Source of the DNA: Mycolicibacter acidiphilus
Lineage (GTDB): Bacteria; Actinomycetota; Actinomycetes; Mycobacteriales; Mycobacteriaceae
Direction of reading: 5' to 3'
Assembly (NCBI RefSeq): GCF_018455725.1
Contig: NZ_JAHCLR010000012.1
Coordinates: 62,001-126,000 of the forward strand
DNA length: 64,000 nt
Below the pieces are notes generated by a model, which saw nothing but the letters and a program-made list of their open reading frames with translations, was not told where the DNA came from and did no database searches. Below, piece by piece: positions 44,787 to 53,580 of the stretch (the first letter of the stretch is position 1; each line of letters starts with the position of its first letter). A program made the position numbers and the translations under genes.

Positions 44787-45265
44787 CAGCCGAGCCGCTC
44801 GTCGACCCAGGCGTGCAGGCCTGGCAGCGCGGCGGAGATCACCGTGAACGACTCCTCGAAATCATCGAGTTCGCCGTAGTAGGGGTCGTCGACATCGGGC
44901 GGCACCGCACCCGAGCGCGGGTCGAAGGACCGCAGCATCCGGATCCGCTCGGCGGGCGCACCCAGCCCCGTCAGCAACCGGACGTGGTTGCGGGCCAGTG
45001 CAACCACCAGGTCGGCGTCGGCGTGCTCGTCGCCGAACTGCGCGGCGCGGTGCTCGGTGGGGTAACCATGTGCGGCCAGCACCCGGTTGGTGCGCTCATC
45101 GGCGCCCTTGCCGATGTGCCAGCCGGCGGTGCCGGCGCTGGTCACCCGCACGACGTCGCTCAGGCCGCGCTGCGCGATCTGGTGGGCGAACATCTTCTCG
45201 GCCATCGGGGAGCGGCAGATGTTGCCGGTGCAGACGAACGTGACGTGCAGGGCGGACTCAGACAC
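44786..45265 (-). CDS. ptpA: Low-molecular-weight protein tyrosine phosphatase PtpA
   Basis: The 159-residue phosphatase has the active-site P-loop [11 protein letters not shown] (C12-x5-R18) at the N-terminus and the general acid in the late [16 protein letters not shown] segment. The double tyrosine there is the site that PtkA phosphorylates in M. tuberculosis. PtpA is secreted into macrophages by pathogenic species. The GTG at 45265 is chosen because homologues start at the same point; a longer frame to 45292 would lie deeper in ptkA. It overlaps ptkA by 8 nt. Confidence 0.93.
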   Translation of the reverse strand: MSESALHVTFVCTGNICRSPMAEKMFAHQIAQRGLSDVVRVTSAGTAGWHIGKGADERTNRVLAAHGYPTEHRAAQFGDEHADADLVVALARNHVRLLTGLGAPAERIRMLRSFDPRSGAVPPDVDDPYYGELDDFEESFTVISAALPGLHAWVDERLG

Positions 45266-45914
45266 CGAGCACCGCCCGCAGTTCGGCGACATCGGCGACC
45301 CGCGCCGCCGCGTCGCCGAGGTGATCGTCGCGGCCGTAGCCCCAGCCGACCACCACCGTGTCGATGCCGTGCACCGCGGCGCCGTCGACGTCGTCGACGC
45401 GGTCGCCGACCATCAGGACCCGTTCCGGCAGCGGCGCCAACTGGGTCAACGCGTGGGAGAGCACGTCGGCTTTCGCCGAGCGCGTCCCATCGACAGTGGC
45501 GCCGGCGATCACTTCGAACCGGTCGTCGAGGTCGAAGTGAGCCAGGATGCGCCGCGCGGTCGGTTCGGCCTTGGACGTCGCCACCGCCAGCCGGACCCCG
45601 GCTGCGCGCAGATCATCGAGCAGCGGTGCGATCCCGTCGAACAGGCCGTTCATCGCCCAGCCGCGACTGGTGTAGTCGGCCCGGTAGGCGGCCATCGCCG
45701 CGTCGGCCTGCGCACCCAGGCCCAGCCCGGTCAGCGTGCGGAGCATGGGCGGCCCGACGATCCGGGACACCAGATCCCCATCCGGTACCGCGGCGCCGAC
45801 CTGTGCTAGCGCATGGCGGAAACTGGCGACGATGCCCGGTGCGGAGTCGGTCAGTGTGCCGTCCAGGTCGAAGATCACCAACTGCGGCCGGGTGCCGGAG
45901 AGTGTGCGGGTCAC
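45258..45914 (-). CDS. ptkA: PtkA, HAD-superfamily protein tyrosine kinase
   Basis: The 218-residue protein has the HAD fold: motif [16 protein letters not shown] (nucleophile Asp), motif [11 protein letters not shown], the conserved Lys in [12 protein letters not shown], and motif [15 protein letters not shown]. The opening [14 protein letters not shown] and the cap [18 protein letters not shown] match M. tuberculosis PtkA, which phosphorylates PtpA. The M. tuberculosis protein has a ~75-residue disordered extension, and a longer frame here runs to 46040. The GTG at 45914 is preferred because the extension overlaps the divergent Nif3 promoter. In Part, ordinary phosphoglycolate-phosphatase activity cannot be excluded. 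Confidence 0.85.
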   Translation of the reverse strand: MTRTLSGTRPQLVIFDLDGTLTDSAPGIVASFRHALAQVGAAVPDGDLVSRIVGPPMLRTLTGLGLGAQADAAMAAYRADYTSRGWAMNGLFDGIAPLLDDLRAAGVRLAVATSKAEPTARRILAHFDLDDRFEVIAGATVDGTRSAKADVLSHALTQLAPLPERVLMVGDRVDDVDGAAVHGIDTVVVGWGYGRDDHLGDAAARVADVAELRAVLGV

Positions 45915-46030
45915 CGGTCCATTGTCCCTGGGTCGGCAGACGTGGCAATGGGCGGGATTGCGGTGCGAGCCTGCGATACATTCGTCGGGCCAGACGGCGT
46001 CGGACGAAGCGAGCGAGAGGTGGGGCACGG

Positions 46031-47176
46031 GTGAGCGCACGGCTCGCGGATGTCATCGACGTGCTGGACGCGGCCTACCCGCCGGGGCTGGCGCAATCGT
46101 GGGACTCGGTCGGGCTGGTCTGCGGCGACCCCGACGACGTGCTGGAGTCGGTGACGGTCGCCGTCGACGCCACCGCCGCGGTGGTCGATCACGTGCCCGA
46201 TAACGGTCTGCTGCTGGCGCACCACCCGCTGCTGCTGCGCGGGGTGGACACGGTGGCCGCGAACACCGCCAAGGGCGCACTGATCCACCGGCTGATCCGC
46301 ACCGGCCGGTCGCTGTTCACCGCGCACACCAACGCCGACTCCGCCGATCCGGGTGTCTCCGATGCGCTGGCTGAGGCGATCGGGCTGACCGTCGAGGCGG
46401 TCCTGGACCCGGCGAGCGGCGCACCGGACACGGACAAGTGGGTGATCTATGTGCCCGGTGGTAGTGCCGAGGCGGTGCGGGCCGCGGTGTTCGCCGCCGG
46501 CGCCGGGGTGATCGGCGACTACACGCAGTGCAGTTGGAGCGCAACCGGTGTCGGGCAGTTCCTGCCCGGTGACGGGGCGTCCCCGACGATCGGCCGGGTC
46601 GGTGCCGTCGAGCAGGTCGACGAGGACCGGGTCGAGGTGGTGGCCCCGGCCCGATTACGCGGACCGGTGCTGGCGGCGCTGCGATCTGCGCACCCCTACG
46701 AGGAACCGGCGTTCGACGTCTTCGCCCTGCAGCCGCTGCCGGCCGGCGTCGGACTCGGCCGGATCGGCATGCTGGGCAAGCCGGAACCGTTGCGCGACTT
46801 CGTCACCCGGGTCGGCGCCGGCCTGCCGGCCACCAGTTGGGGGATCCGTGCCACCGGGGACCCGGACCTGACGGTATCCCGGGTGGCGGTGTGCGGCGGT
46901 GCCGGAGATTCGCTGCTGGCCACCGCGGCGGCCGCCGGGGTGCAGGCCTACGTCACCGCCGACCTGCGCCACCATCCGGCCGACGAACACGCCCGCCGCT
47001 CACCGATGGCACTGGTGGACGTCGCGCACTGGGCCAGTGAATACCCGTGGTGCGCCCAGGCCGCGGATGTGCTGCGGTCGGCATTCGGTGCTGCGCTGCC
47101 GGTCAACGTCAGCGCGGTTCGCACCGATCCGTGGAATCTTGCTGCAGGAGCGAAGGGGAACGACGATGAAAGCTGA
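46031..47176 (+). CDS. Nif3/YbgI family metal-binding protein (GTP cyclohydrolase I type 2)
   Basis: The 381-residue protein matches the Nif3-like dinuclear-metal family: [16 protein letters not shown] near the start, the metal ligands [13 protein letters not shown] (HHP), [16 protein letters not shown] (HTNxD), and near the end [17 protein letters not shown]. Members are annotated as GTP cyclohydrolase I type 2 but true function is unsettled. The start is a GTG (46031) after GAGGTGGGG. Its end overlaps the next gene by 11 nt. In M. tuberculosis the order is the same (Rv2230c). Confidence 0.9.
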   Translation: MSARLADVIDVLDAAYPPGLAQSWDSVGLVCGDPDDVLESVTVAVDATAAVVDHVPDNGLLLAHHPLLLRGVDTVAANTAKGALIHRLIRTGRSLFTAHTNADSADPGVSDALAEAIGLTVEAVLDPASGAPDTDKWVIYVPGGSAEAVRAAVFAAGAGVIGDYTQCSWSATGVGQFLPGDGASPTIGRVGAVEQVDEDRVEVVAPARLRGPVLAALRSAHPYEEPAFDVFALQPLPAGVGLGRIGMLGKPEPLRDFVTRVGAGLPATSWGIRATGDPDLTVSRVAVCGGAGDSLLATAAAAGVQAYVTADLRHHPADEHARRSPMALVDVAHWASEYPWCAQAADVLRSAFGAALPVNVSAVRTDPWNLAAGAKGNDDES

Positions 47177-47900
47177 TGTGTGGCAGCAGCATTCGCTGCT
47201 CAAATTGGTGGACCTGGATGCCGAGCTGACCCGGCTCGCGCACCGGTCGACGCACCTTCCCGAGCAGCAGGACTACGAACGCATCGAGGTCGACCAGGTC
47301 GCCGCCGGAGATCGGCTGGCCGCGTTGCAGATCGCCCTGGAGGACCTGGATGCGCAGGTGGCCCGGCTGGAAGCGGAGATCGACGCGGTCCGCCAGCGTG
47401 AGGAGCGCGACCGCGGCCTGCTCGATTCCGGCATCACCAACTCCAAGCAGGTCGCCGACCTGCAGCACGAGCTGGAGACGCTGGAGCGCCGGCAGGCCAG
47501 CCTGGAGGACTCACAGCTGGAGCTGATGGAACAGCGCGAACGGCTGCAGGCCGATTGCGACGCGGAGTCGGCGGTCGTCGATGGGCTGCAGAACGACCTG
47601 AGCGCGGCGCGGCAGGCCCGTGACGGTGCGCTGGCCGACATCGAGAACACCCGCGGGGAGCGGTCGACGCGCCGCGACGAACTCGCGGCGAGCATCGACG
47701 CCGAGTTGCTGGCGCTTTACGAGCGGCAGCGGGCGCAGGGCGGCGTCGGGGCGGGGCAGCTTCGCGGGACCCAGTGCGGGGCCTGCCGGATCGAGATCGA
47801 CCGGGGGCAGATGGCCCGGATCTCGGCGGCACCCGCCGACGACGTGCTGCGCTGCCCGGAGTGCAACGCGATCCTGCTGCGGGTCAAGGACTCCGCGTGA
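47166..47900 (+). CDS. Coiled-coil zinc-ribbon protein (DUF164/C4 type, Rv2229c-like)
   Basis: The 244-residue protein is a long helical coiled coil in residues about 25-185 (heptad-like [15 protein letters not shown] through [20 protein letters not shown]). It ends in a C4 zinc ribbon: CGACRIEI, then about 20 residues later CPECNAILL. Family members (HP0958/FlgZ-like) bind RNA or protein partners; in mycobacteria the function is unknown. The ATG at 47166 overlaps the Nif3 gene, and the stop overlaps the GTG of the next gene. The tight overlaps make a three-gene unit with RNase HI. Confidence 0.9.
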   Translation: MKADVWQQHSLLKLVDLDAELTRLAHRSTHLPEQQDYERIEVDQVAAGDRLAALQIALEDLDAQVARLEAEIDAVRQREERDRGLLDSGITNSKQVADLQHELETLERRQASLEDSQLELMEQRERLQADCDAESAVVDGLQNDLSAARQARDGALADIENTRGERSTRRDELAASIDAELLALYERQRAQGGVGAGQLRGTQCGACRIEIDRGQMARISAAPADDVLRCPECNAILLRVKDSA

Positions 47901-48997
47901 AAGTTCTGATCGAAGCCGACGGCGGCTCGCGGGGCAACCCCGGTCCGGCGGGCTACGGATCGGTGGTGTGGTCCGCGGATCGTTCGACGGTGCTGGCCGA
48001 GAGCAAGTCGGCGATCGGACACACCACCAACAACGTCGCCGAATACCGCGGGTTGATCGCCGGCCTGCAGGAGGCGGCGGGGCTGGGCGCCACCGACGTC
48101 GCGGTGTTCATGGACTCCAAACTGGTGGTCGAGCAGATGGCCGGGCGGTGGAAGGTCAAGCATCCGGTGCTGGCCGAACTGCACGCCGAGGCCCGCGCGC
48201 TGGCCGCCGGATTCGGCCACATCCGGTACAGCTGGATTCCCCGGGAGAAGAACTCGCACGCCGACCGGCTCGCCAACGAGGCGATGGACGCGGCCGCGGG
48301 GGTGGACGTGCCGGAACCGAAGCCGCCCGCGCCGAAACGCGACGACACCGCCGCGACCGCACCGGGCTGGACCGGCGCGCTGGGCAAACCGACCCGGCTG
48401 CTGCTGCTCCGGCACGGTCAGACCGAGCTGTCGGTGCAGCGCCGATACTCCGGACGCGGCAACCCCGAACTCACCGAACTCGGTGCGCGCCAAGCCGATT
48501 CGGCGGCACGGTATCTGGGGCAACGCGGCGGCATCACGGCGGTGGTTTCCTCGCCACTGCAGCGCTGCCGTGCCACTGCGAGTGCGGCCGCCGACGCGCT
48601 GGGGCTGACCGTCACGATCGATGACGACCTGATCGAGACCGACTTCGGGGCGTGGGAGGGCCTGACATTCACCGAGGCCGCCGAGCGGGACCCGGAACTG
48701 CACACCCGCTGGTTGCGCGATACCGCCACCGAGCCCCCGGGCGGCGAGAGCTTCGATGCGGTGGCGCACCGGGTCCGCCGGGCCCGCAACCGGATCATCG
48801 CCGAGCACGGCGGGGCCACCGTCCTGATCGTGTCGCACGTGACCCCGATCAAAACCCTGCTGCGACTGGCACTGGATGCCGGGCCGGGCCTGCTCTACCG
48901 GCTGCACCTGGACCTGGCGTCGTTGAGCATCGCCGAGTTCTATCCCGACGGCGCGGCGTCGGTGCGCCTGGTCAACCAGACCAGCTACCTATCCTGA
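47897..48997 (+). CDS. Bifunctional RNase HI / phosphoglycerate-mutase-type acid phosphatase (Rv2228c-like)
   Basis: This 366-residue fusion has an N-terminal RNase HI domain (1-140): VLIEADGGSRGNPGPAGYGS with the first Asp, NNVAEYRGLIAGL with the Glu, and VFMDSKLVVEQMAGRW with the third Asp. A linker (about 140-165) leads to a histidine-phosphatase domain: LLLLRHGQTELSVQRRYSG with the RHG motif, and HVTPIKTLLR with the second His. In M. tuberculosis both halves are active, with the phosphatase acting as CobC-like alpha-ribazole phosphatase. The GTG at 47897 overlaps the preceding stop. Confidence 0.92.
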   Translation: MKVLIEADGGSRGNPGPAGYGSVVWSADRSTVLAESKSAIGHTTNNVAEYRGLIAGLQEAAGLGATDVAVFMDSKLVVEQMAGRWKVKHPVLAELHAEARALAAGFGHIRYSWIPREKNSHADRLANEAMDAAAGVDVPEPKPPAPKRDDTAATAPGWTGALGKPTRLLLLRHGQTELSVQRRYSGRGNPELTELGARQADSAARYLGQRGGITAVVSSPLQRCRATASAAADALGLTVTIDDDLIETDFGAWEGLTFTEAAERDPELHTRWLRDTATEPPGGESFDAVAHRVRRARNRIIAEHGGATVLIVSHVTPIKTLLRLALDAGPGLLYRLHLDLASLSIAEFYPDGAASVRLVNQTSYLS

Positions 48998-49067
48998 CGC
49001 CGAGTGAGTCGGAAATGGACGTCATTGCGCGCATTTGTCGACCACAACCTGCACAGTCGGTGGATAG

Positions 49068-49781
49068 TCACGCGGCGTCGTGGAAGATCAGCCCGAGCGT
49101 GTAGCGCTCACCGGACCGCACGACCGAAACCCCGTGCCGCACCGGCGCCGTCGACCAGCCGCGGGCCGAGCGCACCGGCCGGTCCCGGGTGGTGAACACG
49201 TAACCGTGGCCCTGCGGCAACTGGGTGACGGTGCCGCGGGACTGCGCCCGGGGCCGTTGCTCGACGAGCAGGAACTCACCGCCGGTGTAGTCCGTCTGCG
49301 GATCGCTGAGGTTGATCACCACCTGCAGCGGAAACACCAAGTCGCCGTAGAGATCTCGATGCAGGGCGTTCCAGTCGCCGGGGCCGTAGCGCAGCATCAG
49401 CGCAGTGGACTTCGTCTGGCCGGCGCGATGGCAGGCGTCCAGCCACTCGTCGAAATCGTCCGGCCAGGGGGCATCGCGGCCCAGCTTTTCCGCCCAGTCC
49501 CGGGCGATCGGGAGCAGTCGCGGGTACAGCGCCTGCTTGAGCGCGTCGATCGGTTCCGGGTTGGGCGCGGCGAAATACCGGTACTGCCCGGAGCCGTACC
49601 GGTGCCGGCTCATATCGACGGTGCTGCGGAACTTCGCGTCGTCGGGATAGCACCGGCGCAGCCGGGTCATCTCGGTGTCGGTAAGCAACCGCGGCAGCAC
49701 CGCCCCGCCGTCGGCGTCGAGGTGCGCGGTGATGGCGGTCCAGTCACCGGCATCCACCCGCTTGGCCCAGCGTGTCGTCAT
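49068..49781 (-). CDS. 2-Oxoglutarate/Fe(II)-dependent oxygenase-like protein
   Basis: The protein has a double-stranded beta-helix oxygenase signature: the iron HxD motif in WNALHRDLYGDLVFPLQVVI, the distal His in APVRHGVSVVRSGERYTLGL, and an Arg in the same strand for 2-oxoglutarate. The middle segment SDPQTDYTGGEFLLVEQRP is also typical. It would hydroxylate or demethylate a substrate that cannot be named. The ATG at 49781 is preferred (237 residues, with AGGAAAG upstream). A GTG at 49856 would add 25 non-conserved residues and overlap the TM2 gene by 32 nt. Confidence 0.8.
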   Translation of the reverse strand: MTTRWAKRVDAGDWTAITAHLDADGGAVLPRLLTDTEMTRLRRCYPDDAKFRSTVDMSRHRYGSGQYRYFAAPNPEPIDALKQALYPRLLPIARDWAEKLGRDAPWPDDFDEWLDACHRAGQTKSTALMLRYGPGDWNALHRDLYGDLVFPLQVVINLSDPQTDYTGGEFLLVEQRPRAQSRGTVTQLPQGHGYVFTTRDRPVRSARGWSTAPVRHGVSVVRSGERYTLGLIFHDAA

Positions 49782-49824
49782 CGCGGGCACGCTTTCCTGG
49801 TCGGCATCGGCGACAGTGTCAGAC

Positions 49825-50325
49825 TCAGGACCGCAGCGGTCGTCCGTGCTGGTCACGCACCGAGCCGGTGAAGATCATGATGGCGTCGACCAGCGCCCAG
49901 ATACCGAGGGCCATCCAGACCAGGAACCCGATGTAGATGACCGCGAGAAGTAAACCGACGAACCAGGTCACCAACTGGGCGATGGCGATCGGATACGACC
50001 CCAGATAGAACCGTCCGGCGCCGAAGCCGCCCAGGAACAACTGCAGCAGGCCGGCGACGACCTTGGATTTGTCGGACAGTGGCTGGCCCGTCATCGGGTC
50101 CCGACCGTAGGGGGCTGTCGGGTCGGCGGCCGCGGGTGTGCCATAGAACGGTTGACTCGGGTAGCCGTAGGTGGGCGGATGGTTCGCAGCGGGGGGATAG
50201 GGCCCCGCTGCCGGGTAACCCGCACCCGGCGGGAAGCCGGGCTGATACTGCCCGGACGCCGGGTAGGGCATGCCCTGCGGATAGGCGTCCGGCGGTCTGG
50301 GAATATTGCCTGGATACTCGGTCAC
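49825..50325 (-). CDS. TM2-domain membrane protein with Pro/Tyr-rich N-terminus
   Basis: The 166-residue protein has an N-terminal cytosolic low-complexity region of about 85 residues built of Pro, Tyr, Gly and Ala (PGFPPGAGYPAAGPYPPAAN and similar). A TM2 domain follows: two membrane helices (about 88-107 and 113-140) joined by the short charged turn GRFYLGSYPIA, with the conserved FLGGFGAGRFYLG motif and the closing WALVDAIMIF. TM2 proteins are widespread and of unknown function; the Pro/Tyr region resembles SH3/WW-like or phase-separating tails. The ATG at 50325 precedes the divergent rnpB gene by 56 bp. Confidence 0.82.
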   Translation of the reverse strand: MTEYPGNIPRPPDAYPQGMPYPASGQYQPGFPPGAGYPAAGPYPPAANHPPTYGYPSQPFYGTPAAADPTAPYGRDPMTGQPLSDKSKVVAGLLQLFLGGFGAGRFYLGSYPIAIAQLVTWFVGLLLAVIYIGFLVWMALGIWALVDAIMIFTGSVRDQHGRPLRS

Positions 50326-50381
50326 GCTGGCAGTATGGCACCGCTGGCAGACAGCTGCGGCTAACAGGTACGGTGATCAGC

Positions 50382-50748
<367 letters not shown>

Positions 50749-50768
<20 letters not shown>

Positions 50769-51642
50769 CCGGGAACCCGGCGGCGCGCACCGCGGCGTCC
50801 AGGTCATCCAGCGTGCCGTCGAGTTGGGCGCGGCACCGGCCGGCCAGGTCGTCCTCACGCTGGTACAGCAGCCCGTAGGTGAAGGTGTCCTCGCCGGCGG
50901 CGCGGGCGGTATCGGCCTCGGCGAGCAGGTGCGCCCGGCTGACCACACTGTCCTGGTGCTCACCGAGCAGTGTCTGAATCCGTTTCGCCTGCTCGGCGAT
51001 GGGGGCGGCGTCGGCCGCGTCGGCGGTGTAGCGGAGGCGCTTGGCGGCTTTGCGGACCCGGTGCAGTGCCTCGTCGGCGCCGGTGGCGTCGGCCCGGGTG
51101 GTGGCCTTCGTCGCCTTGCACATCCGCCGGTAGGCCGCGGCGATCCCCTCGGAAGCCGGTGTGGCGGTGTCATCGATCGACTGCTGTGCGACCAGAGTGC
51201 TCAGGCGTTCGACCAGATTCCGGTAGCGCGGTGAGTCCAGCACCGTCAGGGCCTGCGCCCAACCGGCCCGATAGCGCTGCTCGGCACCTGTCACCAGCCG
51301 GTCGGCGACCGGGCCGCGCACCAGTTGCGGGGCCAGCTGATCCAGTGCGTGGCGGTAGCGCTGCGCCAGCACCTCGGCGTCCCGGGCGATGCCGAGTACC
51401 CCGGCCAGCCAGCGCAGTTCCGCGCCCAACTCGGTGTCGATATTCGGCGACGTCGGTAGCAGGCTGCGGATCCGCCGGAGCGCCACCCGCATCTGATGCA
51501 CCGAGTCATCGGCATCGGCCCGCACCGCATCGGCGCGCGCCGCCAGCTGTCCGGCCTGGTCGCCGATCGCACGATGGATCGAGCCAGGGGAGGGCTGCGC
51601 GTGCGTTCGTGCACTGGCTGGCGCACTGGAATCGGTCACCAC
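50749..51642 (-). CDS. CHAD-domain protein without CYTH domain
   Basis: The 297-residue protein consists of a CHAD domain, a helical bundle with conserved histidines and arginines that binds polyphosphate. Conserved pieces are DSVHQMRVALRRIRSLLPTS (HxxRVxxRRLR, about 46-65), ELRWLAGVLGIARDAEVLAQ, and the second repeat EALHRVRKAAKRLRYTADAA. M. tuberculosis Rv2226 in this position is longer, with an N-terminal CYTH triphosphatase domain that is absent here. The last codons (GERVGL and stop, 50749-50768) are read from the complement of the rnpB P1 helix, so the two genes overlap tail to tail by about 20 nt. Confidence 0.85.
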
Positions 51643-51712
51643 ACCAGGTTGACACGGCGGTGGCGGCAGTGGTGCTCAAGCTGACAACCCGGTTCCCGCC
51701 AGGATCTGATGG

Positions 51713-51735
51713 ATACCCCACAGGGTATGTATAGT
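51713..51735 (+). promoter_or_regulatory. Peroxiredoxin promoter with ATACCC-CACA-GGGTAT palindrome
   Basis: ATACCC, four bases, GGGTAT (51713-51728) is a perfect palindrome directly followed by the -10 hexamer TATAGT (51730-51735), giving a start near 51742. It occupies the -10/-35 spacer. G/C-tract palindromes bounded by AT such as this are typical operators of the CsoR/RcnR/CstR repressor family (copper, nickel or persulfide sensing). No such repressor gene is in the window. Confidence 0.6.
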
Positions 51736-51775
51736 AGTGGCTGATGCCGCGTTGAATCCTGAAAGGAATCGCTCG

Positions 51776-52498
51776 ATGACTATTGATGATTCGCCCGTTG
51801 GGGTGCCGCACATGCCTCGGATCGGGGACCCTGCACCGGCTTTCACTGCGGTGACGACCCAGGGTGAGATCAACTTCCCCGCCGACTACGCCGGCCGCTG
51901 GGTGATCCTGTTCTCGCATCCGGCCGACTTCACCCCGGTGTGCACCAGTGAGTTCATGACATTCGCCTCGATGCAGGATCAATTCGCCCGGTACAACACC
52001 GATCTGGTCGGCCTGTCGGTCGACGGCCTCTACAGTCACATCGCCTGGTTGCGCACCATCAAGGAGAAGATCACCTACCGCGGGATGTCGGACGTCGAGG
52101 TGACGTTCCCGCTCATCGAGGACATCGGCATGGGAGTCGCCACCCAGTACGGGATGATCATGCCGGGTGAGGACTCGACCAAGGCCGTCAGAGCCGTGTT
52201 CGTGATCGACCCCAGGGGCGTCATCCGCACGATCATCTACTACCCGCTGAGCCTGGGCCGCAATTTCGACGAACTGTTGCGCGTGGTCAAGGGACTGCAG
52301 ACGGCCGATCATTTCGACGTCGCGACACCCGCGGACTGGCGCCCGGGTGATCCGGTGATCGTTCCGACCGCGGGCTCATGCGGGGTTGCGAAAGACCGGA
52401 TGGCGGAGCCGGCCGAATCGATGCAGTGCGAGGACTGGTTCTTCTGCACCAAGGAAATCCGGGCGGATGAAGTCGAAGCGGCGATTCGGCGGAGCTAG
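51776..52498 (+). CDS. AhpC/Prx6-type peroxiredoxin
   Basis: The 240-residue protein is a peroxiredoxin of the Prx6/archaeal PH1217 type. The peroxidatic Cys is in FSHPADFTPVCTSEFMTFAS (near residue 60), the conserved Arg is in KAVRAVFVIDPRGVIR, and the extra C-terminal domain (about 170-240) is characteristic. Two cysteines eight residues apart near the end (MQCEDWFFCTKE) and one in SCGVAKDRM may resolve the sulfenic acid. It should reduce hydrogen peroxide and organic hydroperoxides in the cytosol. The ATG at 51776 has GAAAGGA upstream. The promoter carries a CsoR/CstR-like palindrome. Confidence 0.9.
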   Translation: MTIDDSPVGVPHMPRIGDPAPAFTAVTTQGEINFPADYAGRWVILFSHPADFTPVCTSEFMTFASMQDQFARYNTDLVGLSVDGLYSHIAWLRTIKEKITYRGMSDVEVTFPLIEDIGMGVATQYGMIMPGEDSTKAVRAVFVIDPRGVIRTIIYYPLSLGRNFDELLRVVKGLQTADHFDVATPADWRPGDPVIVPTAGSCGVAKDRMAEPAESMQCEDWFFCTKEIRADEVEAAIRRS

Positions 52499-52522
52499 GG
52501 TCGCGCGATCGCGGTAACGCGA

Positions 52523-53374
52523 TCAGAAGCAGTGCGCCTCGGCAGGGAACGTCCCCGACGCTACCTCCGAGGCGTACTGCGTTGCGGCGCGGCGCAATTC
52601 ACCGCCGACGTCGCCGAACCGCTTCACGAACCGGGCGGTCTTGCCGCTGGTGTAGCCGGCCATGTCCTGCCAGACCAGCACCTGGCCGTCGCAGTTGGGA
52701 CCGGCCCCGATCCCGACGGTGGGCACGGTCAGCTTGCCGGTGATCTGGGTGGCCAACTCGGCGGGCACCATCTCCATCACCACCGCGAATGCGCCCGCTT
52801 CGGCGACCGCGATCGCATCGTGAACGGTCTGCTCGGCGGCGTCGCCGCGGCCCTGCACCCGGAACCCGCCCAGGGTGTTGACGCTCTGCGGGGTGAAGCC
52901 GATGTGGGCCATCACCGGGATGCCGGACGCCGACAGCAGCGCGATCTGATCGGCGACCCGCTCACCGCCCTCCAGCTTCACCGCGTGCACGCCGCCCTCC
53001 TTCATGAACCGGGTGGCGGTGGCCAGGGCGGCCGTCGGCCCACCCTCATAGGAGCCGAACGGCAGGTCCGCGACCACCAGTGCGTGCGGAGCGCCCCGCA
53101 CCACCCCGCGCACCAGTGGAATCAGCTCGTCGATGGTGATCGGCACCGTGCTGTCGTAGCCGTAGACGACATTGGCGGCGGAATCGCCGACCAGTAGCAC
53201 TGGAATCCCGGCGTCGTCGAAGATCCGGGCGGTCGAGTAGTCGTAGGCGGTGAGCATCGCCCACTTGCGGCCCTCGGCCTTCATCTGCTGCAGGTGGTGG
53301 ATCCGGGTCTGCGGTGCCGCAGGGGCGGGTGCGGATTTCGGGTCGGGCGTGGCGCCATAAACGTGCTCAGACAT
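52523..53374 (-). CDS. panB: Ketopantoate hydroxymethyltransferase PanB
   Basis: The 283-residue enzyme makes ketopantoate from 2-oxoisovalerate and methylene-tetrahydrofolate for pantothenate and CoA synthesis. It has [20 protein letters not shown] (near 45), the metal-binding [30 protein letters not shown], and [20 protein letters not shown], all PanB hallmarks. The ATG at 53374 begins [13 protein letters not shown] as in other mycobacteria; the longer frame to 53572 is not conserved. The 206-bp gap to the divergent caeA holds both promoters. Confidence 0.95.
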   Translation of the reverse strand: MSEHVYGATPDPKSAPAPAAPQTRIHHLQQMKAEGRKWAMLTAYDYSTARIFDDAGIPVLLVGDSAANVVYGYDSTVPITIDELIPLVRGVVRGAPHALVVADLPFGSYEGGPTAALATATRFMKEGGVHAVKLEGGERVADQIALLSASGIPVMAHIGFTPQSVNTLGGFRVQGRGDAAEQTVHDAIAVAEAGAFAVVMEMVPAELATQITGKLTVPTVGIGAGPNCDGQVLVWQDMAGYTSGKTARFVKRFGDVGGELRRAATQYASEVASGTFPAEAHCF

Positions 53375-53580
53375 CGTTGTCCCTAGAGTTCGTCGGGTAG
53401 ATCCTCGAGGCCCTGGTCGGGTCCCCGGGTCGTCTGACATCAGCCAGTCTGCCACCTGCGGCGGCCCGGCTGAATCGCAAGGCGAGTGGATTTCCTCACA
53501 TCCGCAGCTCAGCCGGTCGCCACGCGGTGACCGGACCGGCATCCGGGCGTCGGGGCCTGTGCATGGCAGCATGTGGTGTC

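Noticed and set aside
49041-49070. Possible third copy of the palindromic element (CTGCACAGTCGG)
   Set aside because: Only about 8 bases of the core agree and there is no matching second arm nearby.
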